Shown piece by piece: positions 23,557 to 33,900 of a DNA stretch of 64,000 bases. The notes beneath the pieces are model-generated. The model was not told the DNA's origin. It worked only from the letters and a program-made list of their open reading frames with translations, and made no database searches. The stretch is from Pedobacter arcticus A12 (GTDB taxonomy: Bacteria; Bacteroidota; Bacteroidia; Sphingobacteriales; Sphingobacteriaceae). The stretch's first letter is position 1, and each line of letters begins with the position of its first letter. A program made the position numbers and the translations under genes. The stretch spans positions 322,884 through 386,883 of the forward strand of contig NZ_JH947125.1 in the NCBI RefSeq assembly GCF_000302595.1. The letters are read 5' to 3'.

Positions 23557-23841
23557 ATGAATAACAAAATGAAAGCAATACAGATAACCGTTTCGGGAAG
23601 AGTGCAAGGTGTTTTTTTTAGAGCTTCAACCAAAGCCGTGGCCGATCAGCTGGGAATGAAAGGCTTTGTGAAAAATCAGGCAGACGGAACTGTTTTAATC
23701 CATGCAGAAGGAAATCAGCTTTTTATGGATGATTTTATTGACTGGTGCAAGTTTGGACCCGATGATGCCAACGTTACCGACGCCAAGATTGAAGATATAG
23801 AAGTAAAAAACTATCGTAATTTTGAAGTCTTAAAAAAATAA
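23557..23841 (+). CDS. acyP: Acylphosphatase
   Basis: A 94-residue acylphosphatase that hydrolyses acyl phosphates. The signature GRVQGVFFRAST carries the phosphate-binding loop and catalytic Arg, and GFVKNQADGTV carries the catalytic Asn. The size is normal for the family (about 90). A second Met at codon 5 (23569) is an equally good start. The flippase gene begins at its stop codon. Confidence 0.93.
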   Translation: MNNKMKAIQITVSGRVQGVFFRASTKAVADQLGMKGFVKNQADGTVLIHAEGNQLFMDDFIDWCKFGPDDANVTDAKIEDIEVKNYRNFEVLKK

Positions 23842-23842
23842 T

Positions 23843-25330
23843 TTGTCAACGATAAAAAAATTTGCCGGACAAACAGCTATCTACGGAATTAGCACCATTG
23901 CGTCCCGCATTTTAAACTTCTTTTTAACACCCATTTACACCAAAGTTTATCCCGTTAAGGTTTACGGTATTTTTACGGAGATGTACAGCTATGCATCTAT
24001 TTTGAATGCGCTGTTATCATTCGGGATGGAGACTACTTTTTTTAGGTACCTGAATAAAAGAGAAGGCCAAAAAGAATTGATCTACAGCAACACATTTATG
24101 ATGATTGCTTTTATCAGTTCACTTTTTCTTTTTACCGCGTTGTTGTTTGTTCAGCCCATTGCGGTTTGGTTAAAAGACGCTACTACCACGCCACTGGCAG
24201 ATTACGTTTTATACGTTAAGCTTTTTAGTTTGATTTTAGTAACCGATGCCTTAAGTGTGGTGCCTTTTGCAAGGTTACGAGCCGATGGTAAACCTGGCAG
24301 ATATTCCTTATTAAAACTCGTTAACATCCTCACTTTTATTTCCTTAAACCTCATCTTCATTTTTGTTATCCCTTACATTATCAGCAACCAACTTTTTGGT
24401 GCTGATTTTTTTGCAAGTTGGTACAAAGAAAAATGGGTGGGCTATGTTTTTATATCCAATTTGGTGGCCAGTATAATCACATTGGTTATGCTTATCCCCG
24501 AATTGGCAAAACTTCAGTTTAAACTAGATAAAAAACTTTTAGCAGAAATGATGCTGTATAGTTTGCCCATTTTTGTGGCCAATTTATCATTCATCGTCAA
24601 CGAAAACTTGGATAAGATTTTTTTAGGGCGGTTGCTTCCTGCCTCTATTAGTCAAGCGCAGGTAGGTATTTATGGTGCTTGTTGTAAGCTGGCTATATTT
24701 CTAAGTATTTTTATCAATGCGTTTAGGCTAGGTGCCGAACCTTTCTTTTTCTCTCACGCAAAAAATGCAAATGCCAAGCAAACCTATGCTACCATCATGA
24801 ATTATTTTGTGCTGGTAATTACCTTAATTTTTGTGGGTTTGGTTGCCAATATTGAGATTTTAAAGTATTTTATCAGGAATGAAGCTTATTGGGTTGGGTT
24901 AGATGTGGTGCCTGTATTGTTGTTCGGCTACGTGAGTTTAGGAATTTATATGAACCTTTCCATCTGGTATAAACTATCAGACCAAACAAGGTATGGTTTG
25001 TATATTTCTGGCGTAGGTGCGGCTTTAACCATTGTTTTAAACCTCATTTTTATTCCTCATTACGGTTACATGGCATCTGCTTGGGTTTCGCTAACTGCTT
25101 ATACCAGTATGATGATTTTATCGTACATTCTCGGTCAAAAAAATTATGCAATTCCCTATCATTTAAAACAAAATGTATTTTACTTACTGTTATCCGTTGT
25201 GGTAGTTTGGTTATCTTTTGTTTATTTTAAACGCGATTTAATCATAGGTAACTTACTATTTATAAGCTACGGATTGTTAATTTTATACCGTGAACGTTTG
25301 CAACTCAGAAAAATGCTTTCTAGTTTTTGA
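23843..25330 (+). CDS. Wzx-like polysaccharide flippase (MOP superfamily)
   Basis: A 495-residue membrane protein with about 14 helices, typical of lipid-linked oligosaccharide exporters. The N-terminus is characteristic (AGQTAIYGISTIASRILNFF, then TPIYTKVYPVKVYGIFTEMYSYA). No ATG or GTG fits before the first helix, so TTG at 23843 is the likely start, touching the acylphosphatase stop. It stands apart from any glycan biosynthesis cluster, so its cargo cannot be inferred. Confidence 0.87.
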   Translation: MSTIKKFAGQTAIYGISTIASRILNFFLTPIYTKVYPVKVYGIFTEMYSYASILNALLSFGMETTFFRYLNKREGQKELIYSNTFMMIAFISSLFLFTALLFVQPIAVWLKDATTTPLADYVLYVKLFSLILVTDALSVVPFARLRADGKPGRYSLLKLVNILTFISLNLIFIFVIPYIISNQLFGADFFASWYKEKWVGYVFISNLVASIITLVMLIPELAKLQFKLDKKLLAEMMLYSLPIFVANLSFIVNENLDKIFLGRLLPASISQAQVGIYGACCKLAIFLSIFINAFRLGAEPFFFSHAKNANAKQTYATIMNYFVLVITLIFVGLVANIEILKYFIRNEAYWVGLDVVPVLLFGYVSLGIYMNLSIWYKLSDQTRYGLYISGVGAALTIVLNLIFIPHYGYMASAWVSLTAYTSMMILSYILGQKNYAIPYHLKQNVFYLLLSVVVVWLSFVYFKRDLIIGNLLFISYGLLILYRERLQLRKMLSSF

Positions 25331-25393
25331 TAATTTATCAATGTAATACAAAGGGAGTAAAGCTTAACGGTTACATCAAATCGAAAAAAATCA

Positions 25394-25828
25394 ATGAAAA
25401 TAAATATCATCAATAAATCAAAACATCAGTTACCTGGATACGAGACTGAGGCTTCTGCCGGAATGGATTTAAGAGCAGATCTTACAGCAGAAATTACCTT
25501 GAAACCTTTGGAGCGCAAGTTGATTGCCACAGGAATTTTTATTGAGTTACCTATTGGTTACGAAGCGCAGATACGACCAAGAAGTGGTTTGGCCTATAAA
25601 TTTGGGATTAGCATTGTAAATTCTCCAGGTACAATTGATGCAGATTACCGTGGAGAAATAAAGGTTTTGCTGGTTAATTTGTCTAACGATATTTTTGCGA
25701 TTAACGATGGCGACCGCATTGCACAAATGGTAATTGCCAAACATGAGAAAGCCGAGTGGCAACAAGTTGAAGTACTTTCTGATACGCAGCGAGGCGCAGG
25801 TGGCTACGGACATACAGGTGTAAAATAA
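25394..25828 (+). CDS. dut: Deoxyuridine 5'-triphosphate nucleotidohydrolase
   Basis: A 144-residue trimeric dUTPase that converts dUTP to dUMP and diphosphate, keeping uracil out of DNA. All five motifs are present: [28 protein letters not shown] (catalytic Asp and uracil-discriminating loop), RIAQMVI and [10 protein letters not shown], the last closing over the active site. The length is typical. It is followed 6 bp later by the TPR gene. Confidence 0.97.
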   Translation: MKINIINKSKHQLPGYETEASAGMDLRADLTAEITLKPLERKLIATGIFIELPIGYEAQIRPRSGLAYKFGISIVNSPGTIDADYRGEIKVLLVNLSNDIFAINDGDRIAQMVIAKHEKAEWQQVEVLSDTQRGAGGYGHTGVK

Positions 25829-25834
25829 AAATCT

Positions 25835-27571
25835 ATGAACTTGCGAAGCATTTTTACTGCGTTATTGGCTCTGTTTTGCATTGGTGTTTCCGCTCAACCT
25901 AAAAAAAATAAAAATCAACCGCTAATTATTTTATCGGGGAGCAATTTAAGTTTGGCCGATAGCAACAAAGTAATAGACCTTTATTACTCCGGTCTGCGAG
26001 AAAAAGTGGTAGAGAACCAAGTTTTAGCAATCGAGAGCTTTAACCAAGCTGTAAAAATAGATCCACTACACCACCCATCATACTATGAATTAGGGCAGAT
26101 TTATTTTAAAAAAGGCGATTTATCCAACGCCCGTATTTATGCCGAAAAAGCGGTTACCATAGAAACCCACAATGAATGGTACTGGCTTTTGATCGCCAAT
26201 ATCTATCAGCAACAGCAAAATTATAACCTTTTAGATTATGCTTTGAACGAGCTGATCAAGATTGCGCCAGATAAAGTAGAATACGGTTTTGATAAGGCAA
26301 ACGCACTTTTTATGATGGGCAGTTTGGATGAATCTTTGGCGCTGTACAATAATTTGGAGCTTAAGGTAGGTTTAACTGATGCGGTGTTGCAGGGTAGGCA
26401 AAGAATTTACCTAAAAAAAGGAGATGTTAAAAAGGCTGTTGCCGATTTAGAACAGCTGATCAAAAATAATCCTTCTGATGTAAGGTATTACCTGTTTTTA
26501 GGTGATTTATTTTATGCAAATAAGATGCTTGTAGAGGCCCTGAAAGTATATCAACAAGCAAAGCAACTGGATGATAGTAATCCGTTTACGAGGATGGCCA
26601 TTGCGCAGATTTTAGACTCACAAAAAAGACCAGCAGAAGCTTACGAAGAGGTTAAAGTAGCCTTTGCGCAACCAAGTTTTAATATTGATCAAAAGGTTAA
26701 AATTATCATCAAGTATTTTGATGCTTTTCCAGATGTAACCGCAGTTGCAAAGGCCGAAGAACTTTCGCAGATCATTACCATTGCGCACCCAACAGATCCA
26801 AAACCTTTTTCCCTTTACGGAGATGTGCTTTACCAGAAACAGGATTTTAAAGGAGCTAAATTAGCTTATCAGAAAGCATTATCGCTCAATAAAAATGTAT
26901 TTGTAATTTGGGACCAACTGTTGCGGATTGAGCTTTTTGATAACGATACAAAAGCGCTGATTAAAGATGGTGAAGAAGCTTTAACACTTTTCCCTAACCA
27001 GTTTAGCCTTTATTTTTATGTGGGAATGGGTTACCTGATAGAGAAAAACTACGCAAAAGCCATTACTTATTTAAACAATACTTTAGCTTATGATATTGAT
27101 AATAAAGAGCTGAAGACACAGATTTATAGTAGCCTTGGTGATGCCTATCAAGGGGAGAAAAAGTATAAAGAATCTGTAGTGGCGTATGAGCAGGCATTGG
27201 CTTTAGATCCAAATAATAGCTATACGTTAAACAATTATGCGTATTACCTGTCGTTAAGAGATGAGGATTTACAGAAAGCAGAAAAAATGTCTGTTAAATC
27301 TAATCAGCTAGAAAAGGAAAACGCCTCATTTCAGGATACGTATGCTTGGATATTGTTTAAGCTTGAAAAGTACAAAGAAGCTAGAGATTGGATGCAAAAA
27401 GCGATTTTAAACAACCCAAACAGTGCAGTTCAGTTTGAGCATCTGGGCGATATTTTTTATAAGTTGGGCGATACTGGCCAAGCGTTAGAAAACTGGAATA
27501 AATCGTTAAAGATAGATACCGACAATCCGTTGTTAAAGAAAAAAATAAATGAGAAAAAGTATTTTGACTAA
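25835..27571 (+). CDS. Exported tetratricopeptide-repeat protein
   Basis: A 578-residue protein with a signal peptide (cleavage near VSAQPKK) and about ten TPR units, for example HPSYYELGQIYFKKGDLSNA and SYTLNNYAYYLSLRDEDLQKA. It is a periplasmic scaffold of unknown partner. The order TPR protein, DUF4292-like lipoprotein, EnvC-like activator recurs in Bacteroidota from memory and suggests a cell-envelope role. The next gene starts inside its 3' end (23-bp overlap). Confidence 0.85.
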   Translation: MNLRSIFTALLALFCIGVSAQPKKNKNQPLIILSGSNLSLADSNKVIDLYYSGLREKVVENQVLAIESFNQAVKIDPLHHPSYYELGQIYFKKGDLSNARIYAEKAVTIETHNEWYWLLIANIYQQQQNYNLLDYALNELIKIAPDKVEYGFDKANALFMMGSLDESLALYNNLELKVGLTDAVLQGRQRIYLKKGDVKKAVADLEQLIKNNPSDVRYYLFLGDLFYANKMLVEALKVYQQAKQLDDSNPFTRMAIAQILDSQKRPAEAYEEVKVAFAQPSFNIDQKVKIIIKYFDAFPDVTAVAKAEELSQIITIAHPTDPKPFSLYGDVLYQKQDFKGAKLAYQKALSLNKNVFVIWDQLLRIELFDNDTKALIKDGEEALTLFPNQFSLYFYVGMGYLIEKNYAKAITYLNNTLAYDIDNKELKTQIYSSLGDAYQGEKKYKESVVAYEQALALDPNNSYTLNNYAYYLSLRDEDLQKAEKMSVKSNQLEKENASFQDTYAWILFKLEKYKEARDWMQKAILNNPNSAVQFEHLGDIFYKLGDTGQALENWNKSLKIDTDNPLLKKKINEKKYFD

Positions 27572-28337
27572 ATTATACGTGTTGATGTTTTGCTTGGGGA
27601 TGATATCCTGCAAAAGCAAACAAAAACTAACAGCATCGAGCCCAAAAGATACTGGGATTGAGCTGGAAGAAAAAGCCAGCGCTAATCTTAAAAAAGTTAT
27701 TGCGCAACAAGCAGATTTTAAAACCTTAAGTACAAGGGCGGCAACCGCTTTAAGCATCAAAGGGAAATCTTATGATGTTACCATGAATATCAGAATTAAA
27801 AAAGGCGAGGGCATTTGGGTTTCAGTAACTTACTTTGCCGGAATAGAAGTTGCCAGAGCTTTAATTACGCCTGATAGCGTTAAAGTAATGGATAAAATCA
27901 ACAACGAATACCTAAAGAAACCTTTTAGTTTTGTTCAGAAGTATAGTAACGAAAAGATTGATTACGCTACGTTGGAGGCAATTTTAGTTGGTAACTGTAT
28001 TCCTTTTACGTTAAATAATAAAAGAGAGCTATCAGTTGAGAAAACAGGCTTGGTAATTAATGGTAACAGTGATGAAATTGTTTACCACGTTGATTTTAAT
28101 AGTGATTTGAAACCGGCTTATACAACTTTAAAAACTACCGATGAATTAAAAAACCTGATGGTTAATGTGGATTTATTTGAAAGCATTGGTTCAGTTTTAA
28201 TTCCTAAAAAGCTCAATATCCAGTCTGTTGCGGGTGCTCAGTCCATCAAACTAAATATGGATTATAATAAAACGGTATTGAACGAACCTGTGGATTTTCC
28301 GTTTAATGTTTCTAAAAGATTTTCTGTGATTGACTAA
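27549..28337 (+). CDS. LolA/LolB-like lipoprotein (DUF4292-type)
   Basis: A 262-residue lipoprotein. The lipobox MISC gives a lipidated Cys at 21. The rest looks like a half-open beta-barrel of the LolA/LolB kind: SIKGKSYDVTMNIRIKKGEGIWVSV resembles the first strands, and IEVARALITPDSVKVMDKINNEY matches the DUF4292 pattern. It may handle a lipid or lipoprotein at the outer membrane. It overlaps both neighbours, so it is translated as part of the TPR-EnvC operon. Confidence 0.78.
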   Translation: MRKSILTKLYVLMFCLGMISCKSKQKLTASSPKDTGIELEEKASANLKKVIAQQADFKTLSTRAATALSIKGKSYDVTMNIRIKKGEGIWVSVTYFAGIEVARALITPDSVKVMDKINNEYLKKPFSFVQKYSNEKIDYATLEAILVGNCIPFTLNNKRELSVEKTGLVINGNSDEIVYHVDFNSDLKPAYTTLKTTDELKNLMVNVDLFESIGSVLIPKKLNIQSVAGAQSIKLNMDYNKTVLNEPVDFPFNVSKRFSVID

Positions 28338-28356
28338 ATTAAATACCTTTGCCGCA

Positions 28357-29601
28357 ATGAAGTATCTTAAATTTGTCTTATTTATTCTGTTTTTGTTTTC
28401 TGGTGTTCAGCTGTTTGCTCAAACACGGTCTGAGCTGGAAAGAAGAAAAGCCCAGCTGAACAAGGATATTGAGATGATCAATGTTACTTTATCCAAAACT
28501 GCATCAGAGAAAAAAGGTACGCTGAAACAGTTGAACGCACTGCGTACTCAGATTAGGTTACGAGAAGAGAAAATAAACACCATCAATTCAGAAATAAGGT
28601 TGCTAGACGGACAAATCAACGAGAATGTTGGACAGGTTAGGTCGCTACAATCGCAGTTAAAGCAATTAAAATCAGATTATGCTGCTATGATTCGCTTCGC
28701 ACAAAAGAACCAAGGTTCATACAGTAAGCTGATGTATATTTTTGCCGCTAAAGATTTTAACCAAGCCTATAAGCGGTTAAAGTATCTACAGCAATTTGGA
28801 GAATATCGCCAGAAACAAGCGAAATATATCGAGGACACCCAGTCATCGCTACAAAATAAAATTGCTGTACTTAATAAAAATAAAAGGGAAAAAGATAACC
28901 TTTTGGGCGATCAACAAAAAGAGAAAAGCACTTTAGGCACTGCACAGGATAAACAAGCTAAGGTTGTAAGCTCACTTACATCACAAGAAAAGCAACTGAA
29001 AAAGGATTTAGCTAAGAAAAAAAGAGATGCCCAGCAATTAGAAAGAGCCATTAAGCAAGCTATTGATCGAGAAATTGCTTTAGCTAAGAAAAAAGCTGAA
29101 GAAGAGGCAAGAGCAGCGGCCGCTAGAGCCAAAGCCGCAGGTACCGAAGCGCCAACAGCAAAAGCAAATACGGGTTCTATTTTAAACTCCACGCCAGAAG
29201 CTGCGAAATTATCTGCAGATTTTGTAAGTAATCGTGGCAGATTGCCTTGGCCAGTCGCAAATGGTGTTGTTACAGAGTACATGGGTACAAAGAAAATTGG
29301 AAACGTTACAGTGGATGTTTCTGGTTGGACTATTAAAACCAATCCCGGTTCTAGTGTAAGATCTATTTTTGAAGGAAAAGTAACGACGGTTATCGAGATT
29401 GTTGGTTCAACAGTAGTAATTATACAGCATGGTGAGTACTTTACAGCGTATAAAAATTTAAATTCTGTAAGTGTGTCGAAAGGACAAAAAGTAAGCACAA
29501 AACAGTCGATTGGTACTGCAGATGGGCAAGCAGAAATAGAATTCCATATTTATAAATCTAAGGACGAGCAAGATCCGAAATATTGGTTGGCACCTAATTA
29601 A
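28357..29601 (+). CDS. envC: EnvC-like murein hydrolase activator (degenerate M23 domain)
   Basis: The ATG at 28357 gives a good signal peptide (MKYLKFVLFILFLFSGVQLFA). The 414-residue protein has a long coiled coil (about 25-250), a linker rich in Ala and Lys, and a C-terminal LytM/M23 domain starting at LPWPVANGVVTEYMG. The zinc ligands of active M23 peptidases are not all there: the first His/Asp motif reads VDVSGWTI and the HxH motif is reduced to EFHIY. This matches EnvC, which activates amidases at the septum and does not cut itself. It ends before a heptad repeat and a terminator. Confidence 0.85.
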   Translation: MKYLKFVLFILFLFSGVQLFAQTRSELERRKAQLNKDIEMINVTLSKTASEKKGTLKQLNALRTQIRLREEKINTINSEIRLLDGQINENVGQVRSLQSQLKQLKSDYAAMIRFAQKNQGSYSKLMYIFAAKDFNQAYKRLKYLQQFGEYRQKQAKYIEDTQSSLQNKIAVLNKNKREKDNLLGDQQKEKSTLGTAQDKQAKVVSSLTSQEKQLKKDLAKKKRDAQQLERAIKQAIDREIALAKKKAEEEARAAAARAKAAGTEAPTAKANTGSILNSTPEAAKLSADFVSNRGRLPWPVANGVVTEYMGTKKIGNVTVDVSGWTIKTNPGSSVRSIFEGKVTTVIEIVGSTVVIIQHGEYFTAYKNLNSVSVSKGQKVSTKQSIGTADGQAEIEFHIYKSKDEQDPKYWLAPN

Positions 29602-29603
29602 CG

Positions 29604-29638
29604 CTAAAAGCAGAAGGCGTAAAGCTGAATGCTGATTT
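29604..29638 (+). repeat. Heptad tandem repeat after envC
   Basis: Five consecutive 7-bp units with consensus CTNAANG (first unit CTAAAAG, fourth CTGAATG) begin 3 bp after the envC stop codon. This is one of a set of locus-specific period-7 repeats in this window. Confidence 0.6.
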
Positions 29639-29665
29639 ACAAAGAATCTCTTAAATGAGTTTCGT

Positions 29666-29695
29666 AAAAAGGATGTGTTTCGCATCCTTTTTTTT
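29666..29695 (+). terminator. Terminator of the TPR-EnvC operon
   Basis: AAAAGGATG pairs with CATCCTTTT around a short loop and runs into eight or more T. It lies 65 bp after envC, past the heptad repeat. Confidence 0.85.
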
Positions 29696-29733
29696 GTTTA
29701 AACTATTTCCTTATCGTCGCTACTGTTAATCTC

Positions 29734-29962
29734 TACTTTTGGAATTCTGATACTATTAAAGTTGAGGAGGTCGTAGAAAGTTGCCAAAAGCTTTACGGAT
29801 GCTTTCGAGCGTGTTAAAGAGTAAACAGGATGAGAAGATAGAATTGCTTTTCAATTATTTGAGTAAATTTATTGAAAAAGAAGATGCGCTAGAGTCCCCA
29901 TTGGTTTTAGAACTAAAAGCAGTGAAAAATAAAAGAGGATGCCAAAAGCATCCTCTTTTATT
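29734..29962 (+). other. Orphan promoter-to-terminator unit, possible small RNA or decayed gene
   Basis: TACTTTTG at 29734-29741 fits the Bacteroidota -7 box, although no -33 box is evident. The strong stem at 29928-29962 closes the unit, giving a predicted RNA of about 210 nt. A frame from ATG 29799 to 29993 reads through the stem and terminates beyond it, so it is a poor protein gene. I do not recognise its product. Confidence 0.35.
29928..29962 (-). terminator. Bidirectional terminator, 15-bp perfect stem
   Basis: Arms 29928-29942 and 29948-29962 are perfectly complementary with loop CAAAA. T-rich and A-rich flanks let it act on both strands. On the minus strand it ends the outer-membrane barrel gene. 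Confidence 0.88.
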
Positions 29963-29967
29963 GAGTT

Positions 29968-29996
29968 ATAAGTCCTTAAGTCATAAACTATAAGTG
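29968..29996 (+). repeat. Heptad tandem repeat abutting the barrel gene stop
   Basis: About four units of 7-8 bp built on ATAAGTC (units at 29968, 29975, 29983 and 29990) end 1 bp before the stop codon of the minus-strand gene. Confidence 0.5.
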
Positions 29997-29997
29997 T

Positions 29998-30579
29998 TTA
30001 AAACAGTTTAAAACCAACGCTTAAGTGCAGTAAGTTTTGTTTTTGTCCGTTGTTTTTATTGATGTCCTGTAAGCTGGTTTCATAACGCAAGTCAACAGAT
30101 AAATCGCCCAAATCTACACCAGCGCCAATTTGCGCATTGGTTATATAATCTCTGTATTTATAAAAATCAGGGTCAACAGCTTGGCTAAAGGCATTATTGC
30201 TTTCATCTAAATTAAACTGAAAAGATGGACCTGCCATAATTCTGAAGTTTAGTTTATCTGTGCCAAATTTTGTTCCTAATAAAAGTGGAACATCCAAAGT
30301 GGTGAACTTTTGTTTTACATCTACGGTATTACCACCACTTGTGAATTCAAGTTTAGAACCTTTAGTACCGATATAGATTTCTGGTTGTAGGTAAAAGCTT
30401 TTTCCAATTCTTGCCCATACACCAGCTTGATAGCCCAAAACGCCGTTCTCGTCAAATTCGTGATTTTGCGCTTTAATGGTGGTGTAATTTAAACCTGCTT
30501 TTAATCCTAGATTAAACTGTGCAAATGCTCCAACAGAACTTAGAAGCACTAAACAGGTAATGATCAATAGTTTTTTCAT
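29998..30579 (-). CDS. Small outer-membrane beta-barrel protein (PorT-like)
   Basis: A 193-residue protein with a signal peptide (residues 1-20) and alternating strands typical of eight-stranded barrels: FNLGLKAGLNYTTI, GVLGYQAGVWARIGKSFYLQPEIYIG, LDVPLLLGTK, RIMAGPSFQFNL, and a final strand LLHLSVGFKLF ending in Phe. It matches the broad PorT/OMP_b-brl_2 family. The function is unknown, and it is a monocistronic gene with its own terminator. Confidence 0.85.
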   Translation of the reverse strand: MKKLLIITCLVLLSSVGAFAQFNLGLKAGLNYTTIKAQNHEFDENGVLGYQAGVWARIGKSFYLQPEIYIGTKGSKLEFTSGGNTVDVKQKFTTLDVPLLLGTKFGTDKLNFRIMAGPSFQFNLDESNNAFSQAVDPDFYKYRDYITNAQIGAGVDLGDLSVDLRYETSLQDINKNNGQKQNLLHLSVGFKLF

Positions 30580-30706
30580 AATTGTTTGATTTTTAGATTT
30601 AACGTAAAAAAGGTAAACTAATTTCCTGATTTTTTAATTTCCAGCCGATATGCTAAATATTGGCTTAAAACTAAGCAGTTAAATTTTCTAATTCCCAATC
30701 AATTGC

Positions 30707-30714
30707 TATTTTTG
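30707..30714 (+). promoter_or_regulatory. -7 box TATTTTTG before the CsbD-like gene
   Basis: An exact match to the Bacteroidota -7 consensus TAnnTTTG, 16 bp before the ATG at 30730. It would place the transcription start near 30720, which rules out translation from the in-frame TTG at 30703. Confidence 0.6.
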
Positions 30715-30729
30715 TGTCAAACACATATC

Positions 30730-30945
30730 ATGGCAGAACTTAGCATCAGCAATACAGACTGGGACAGATTAAAGATCAAGCTTAAGCGTAAGTACAACCA
30801 CTTAAGCGATGAGGATTTAGCTTTTGAAGCAGGGCAAGAGGAACAGTTGATTAATCATCTGCAATTGCGCTTAAGACGCAAAAGGGAGTATGTTGTTTTT
30901 ACACTTAAAAAAGGCTTGCTAAATATCGAGAACAACAGGCTTTAA
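30730..30945 (+). CDS. CsbD-like small protein
   Basis: A 71-residue protein. The N-terminal half follows the CsbD pattern: TDWDRLKIKLKRKYNHLSDE, then DLAFEAGQEEQLINHLQLRL, corresponding to the W-x-x-LKGKLKQK and DDL-EGK-EELLGRLQ motifs. The C-terminus is more basic than in standard CsbD. Such proteins accumulate under general stress, and their biochemical role is unknown. The start at 30730 is fixed by the promoter just upstream. Confidence 0.65.
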   Translation: MAELSISNTDWDRLKIKLKRKYNHLSDEDLAFEAGQEEQLINHLQLRLRRKREYVVFTLKKGLLNIENNRL

Positions 30946-30988
30946 GGATTATTTTTTTTGATAAGAAACGCTTACACTATTATACAGA

Positions 30989-33900
30989 TTAGAAGTAAGC
31001 CCTTACTTGTACGCCACCAGTGTGTATCGCTTTAACTTCATTTGATTTTCTTCCCTCGTAGGTGAAATTTAGCTGAATACCATTTGAAATGGTGCGTTGA
31101 AAACCTAAAGACCAGGTTAGGTTTTTGCCAGGTTGCAGGCCTTCTAACAGCTCATAAGCAACAGATGTATTGTTTGCTCCTTCAAATTTATTGTTGATTA
31201 AATTGAACTGGCTGCTTAATGTGCCGCGTTTTAAAAGGTTATACCTCAGCTCGGCACCCAAACTACTGTTAAACGTTTTTTCGCCACCAAAAACTGGTAA
31301 ATTCTTTTGTTGTTTTAGGTTTGCTTTTAGCGTGGTTTTTAAATCGGTTGTAAACTGATAACCAAATTCCGGTGCAAACTCATAATAAGTGATGCTGTAA
31401 TTTCTTTCTATAAACAGTTGTGAAGCGAAGTTTTTATTCCCCTGGTTAATGCTCAGGATGAAATTGCTTTTCCTAATAAAGTTCCACCTCACCCTTAAAC
31501 CTTGTTCTTCGTTAGCTCTGCTATCAAAACCATTGGTTAATAATAGTTTGCTCGCTAGTTTTTGCGCACTTAAATCAATACCAAAAATGGGGTTGGTACG
31601 GTTGTAAAATAAGGTGTTACGTATAAAAGAGTTCTGAGAAATTAGGTTGCTTTCGCTGATGCTAGTTTGGTAAGGATTAAATAGAATCCCATTGCCACTT
31701 AACAGCTTTTTATTGATACGTAAAGAAGTAATATTAGAAAATCTGGCTAAGAACTGCGCATATTTGGATTTAGAATCTCGTAAAAGCCGGACCGGATTTA
31801 AACTCAAAGTTTGATTGATATTGGTGAAGTTTGATTTCACAAACTCGTTATTTGGTCTAAAAACCTTAATATATTTGGCTTGGTCTGGATATTTGGAAAC
31901 CTCAAATTCGTTGAGTTCCTTAATGCCGTTATTGTTATAATCATTCCAGGCATAAATCCCTTGCGATGCGGTTACTTCTAAATAAACAAACTCCCGTTTA
32001 GGCTCTTGCCCGGTACCTAACTCATAAAAAGATTGCAGGCTTACAAAACCTTTCAATCCTGTAAAATTATAATCAACCCTTGCCAATAACGTTTCTTCAT
32101 TTTGGTTAACGGTATCTGTACTTAAATAATTGATAGAGCGATAAGTGGCATTTAAAGCCAGATTAGAATTCGCGTTTTTACTTAAAACCAACTTCCCTGT
32201 AAAGGTGTTTGCCTTCGAAAAAGACTTTAGGTTTTTCCCGTCTGGTAATTCGTCAAACCTTTGGTTGTAAAGTAACAGAAACTCTCTTTTTGCACTATCT
32301 GCAGATTTTATAAAATACTCAAACGCCCTAAAACTGAACGATTGCAGACTTAAAGTATCTGTTAATAAATTGAGGGTTTGGTTATTTTCCTGATTAAAGT
32401 TAAAACCTGTTTCAATGTATTTAAAAGCTTTGCTTAACGCGATGTTTTGGCGAAAGAATGTGCCTTTATCAATCTCGGTTCGGCTATTTAGTAAGCTTCC
32501 AGCGTACCTTGCGGTGTAATTTTTTAGTTGATAAACCCCGCTTACATTTTGCTGTAGCCCATTATAATAATCGCCCCTATTGAAATTGGATATCCCGTAA
32601 GCGATATTTTTCTGTGGCGATTTGATGAGCTGTAAATTCAAAGTGCTCCAATGCTCATCTGCTGGTAAAAGCGGGTTTGCCCTAAAATTGAAATCGCGAT
32701 CAAACTCTACAGGTCGGTAACGTTCTAAAGGTTTAAATTGTTCGTTCACATATTCGTAGCTCAGGCTGGTTTTTAAACGTAAACCCGTGGTGTCGTTTCC
32801 GTTAAGCAAGCGGGTGTCTTTTCCGATAATTTTGTAAGCCAGCCCTTTATTTTGTTTGTTCTGTAAATCAGAAAAAAGATTTACATCATTATCACTGAAA
32901 CCAATTTCTGTAAAAACCTGTGTTCGCTTTGCAATTTTATAATCGGCGTTAAGCGTAATTAACTGTTGTTTTTTAGGTGTAACCAGCAAGGTAACTGGCG
33001 AATACTCGCCTTGCGGAACGCCACTTTTTGGTGCTACAAATACATAAACCCGCCCGTTTGCTACCGAATTAACATCAATTTGGTAATTACCTGCATTCGG
33101 ACCAACGTACGAAAAACCAACCCGGTATTTAGCTTCCAGCGGATTAGCACTGTAAATATAAACATCAGCAATACCTAAAGAATCTAATTTTTTGTATAAT
33201 ATTTCATTTTCATTAAAGGCAACGCTATCAACATTTGGATAAACAGCTTGGTTGATGTTATTCCCGATGCCTTCTAAGAATTGTTTCTGATCATCGTTCA
33301 AATCCTGCAGAATCGGTTTCGACGGATTGTCTTGCTCGCTGTAATAATTAAAATTTAGCTTTAGTTTCTCTGATTGGTAACCTTGGTTAAGCTGGTAAAG
33401 ACTACGGGCATAAGTTTTATCAGAATATTCAAATTCCACTACAATTCGAGAGTTTCTGGTAATTAAGCGTTTGGTGGTAAAAGTTAATTCGGCGGTATTG
33501 TAATCAACCACATAATCGTTGTCCTGTCCTCGTAAAAGTAAAATTCCATCAATAAAAACCCGTTCAGTACCCGATAAAACAATCACAAACTGTTCTCCAT
33601 TATTTCCCTGCAACCTGTACGGGCCTTGGTTTCCCTCAATCCCTTCAAAGCTATTACGGGCCGATCTTCCTTTAGCAACCGCCAAGGAAAAACCTGTTTC
33701 ATACGATCGGTTTTTTTTGTCTTTAAAAATATTGGTTGCTGTAATTCCCTGCGTCCGCTTAAAATAATTTGCAAAATAGCTGTCGGGTCGGCGAAGTTCA
33801 TAATCTCCCGCAATAAGCGTGGCGTCTTTTCTTTTCAGCTGTATAAATACCTTATCAAAGTCGTTGATCTGTTGTGTGTTACCTTCTGGTTGTATCGGAA

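Noticed and set aside
28911-29498. 195-codon minus-strand frame opposite envC
   Set aside because: It is antisense to the coiled-coil and Ala/Lys-rich linker of envC; biased codons there remove stops from the other strand.
29781-29993. 70-codon plus-strand frame
   Set aside because: It reads through a strong bidirectional terminator and into a heptad repeat, so it is unlikely to be a functional protein gene.
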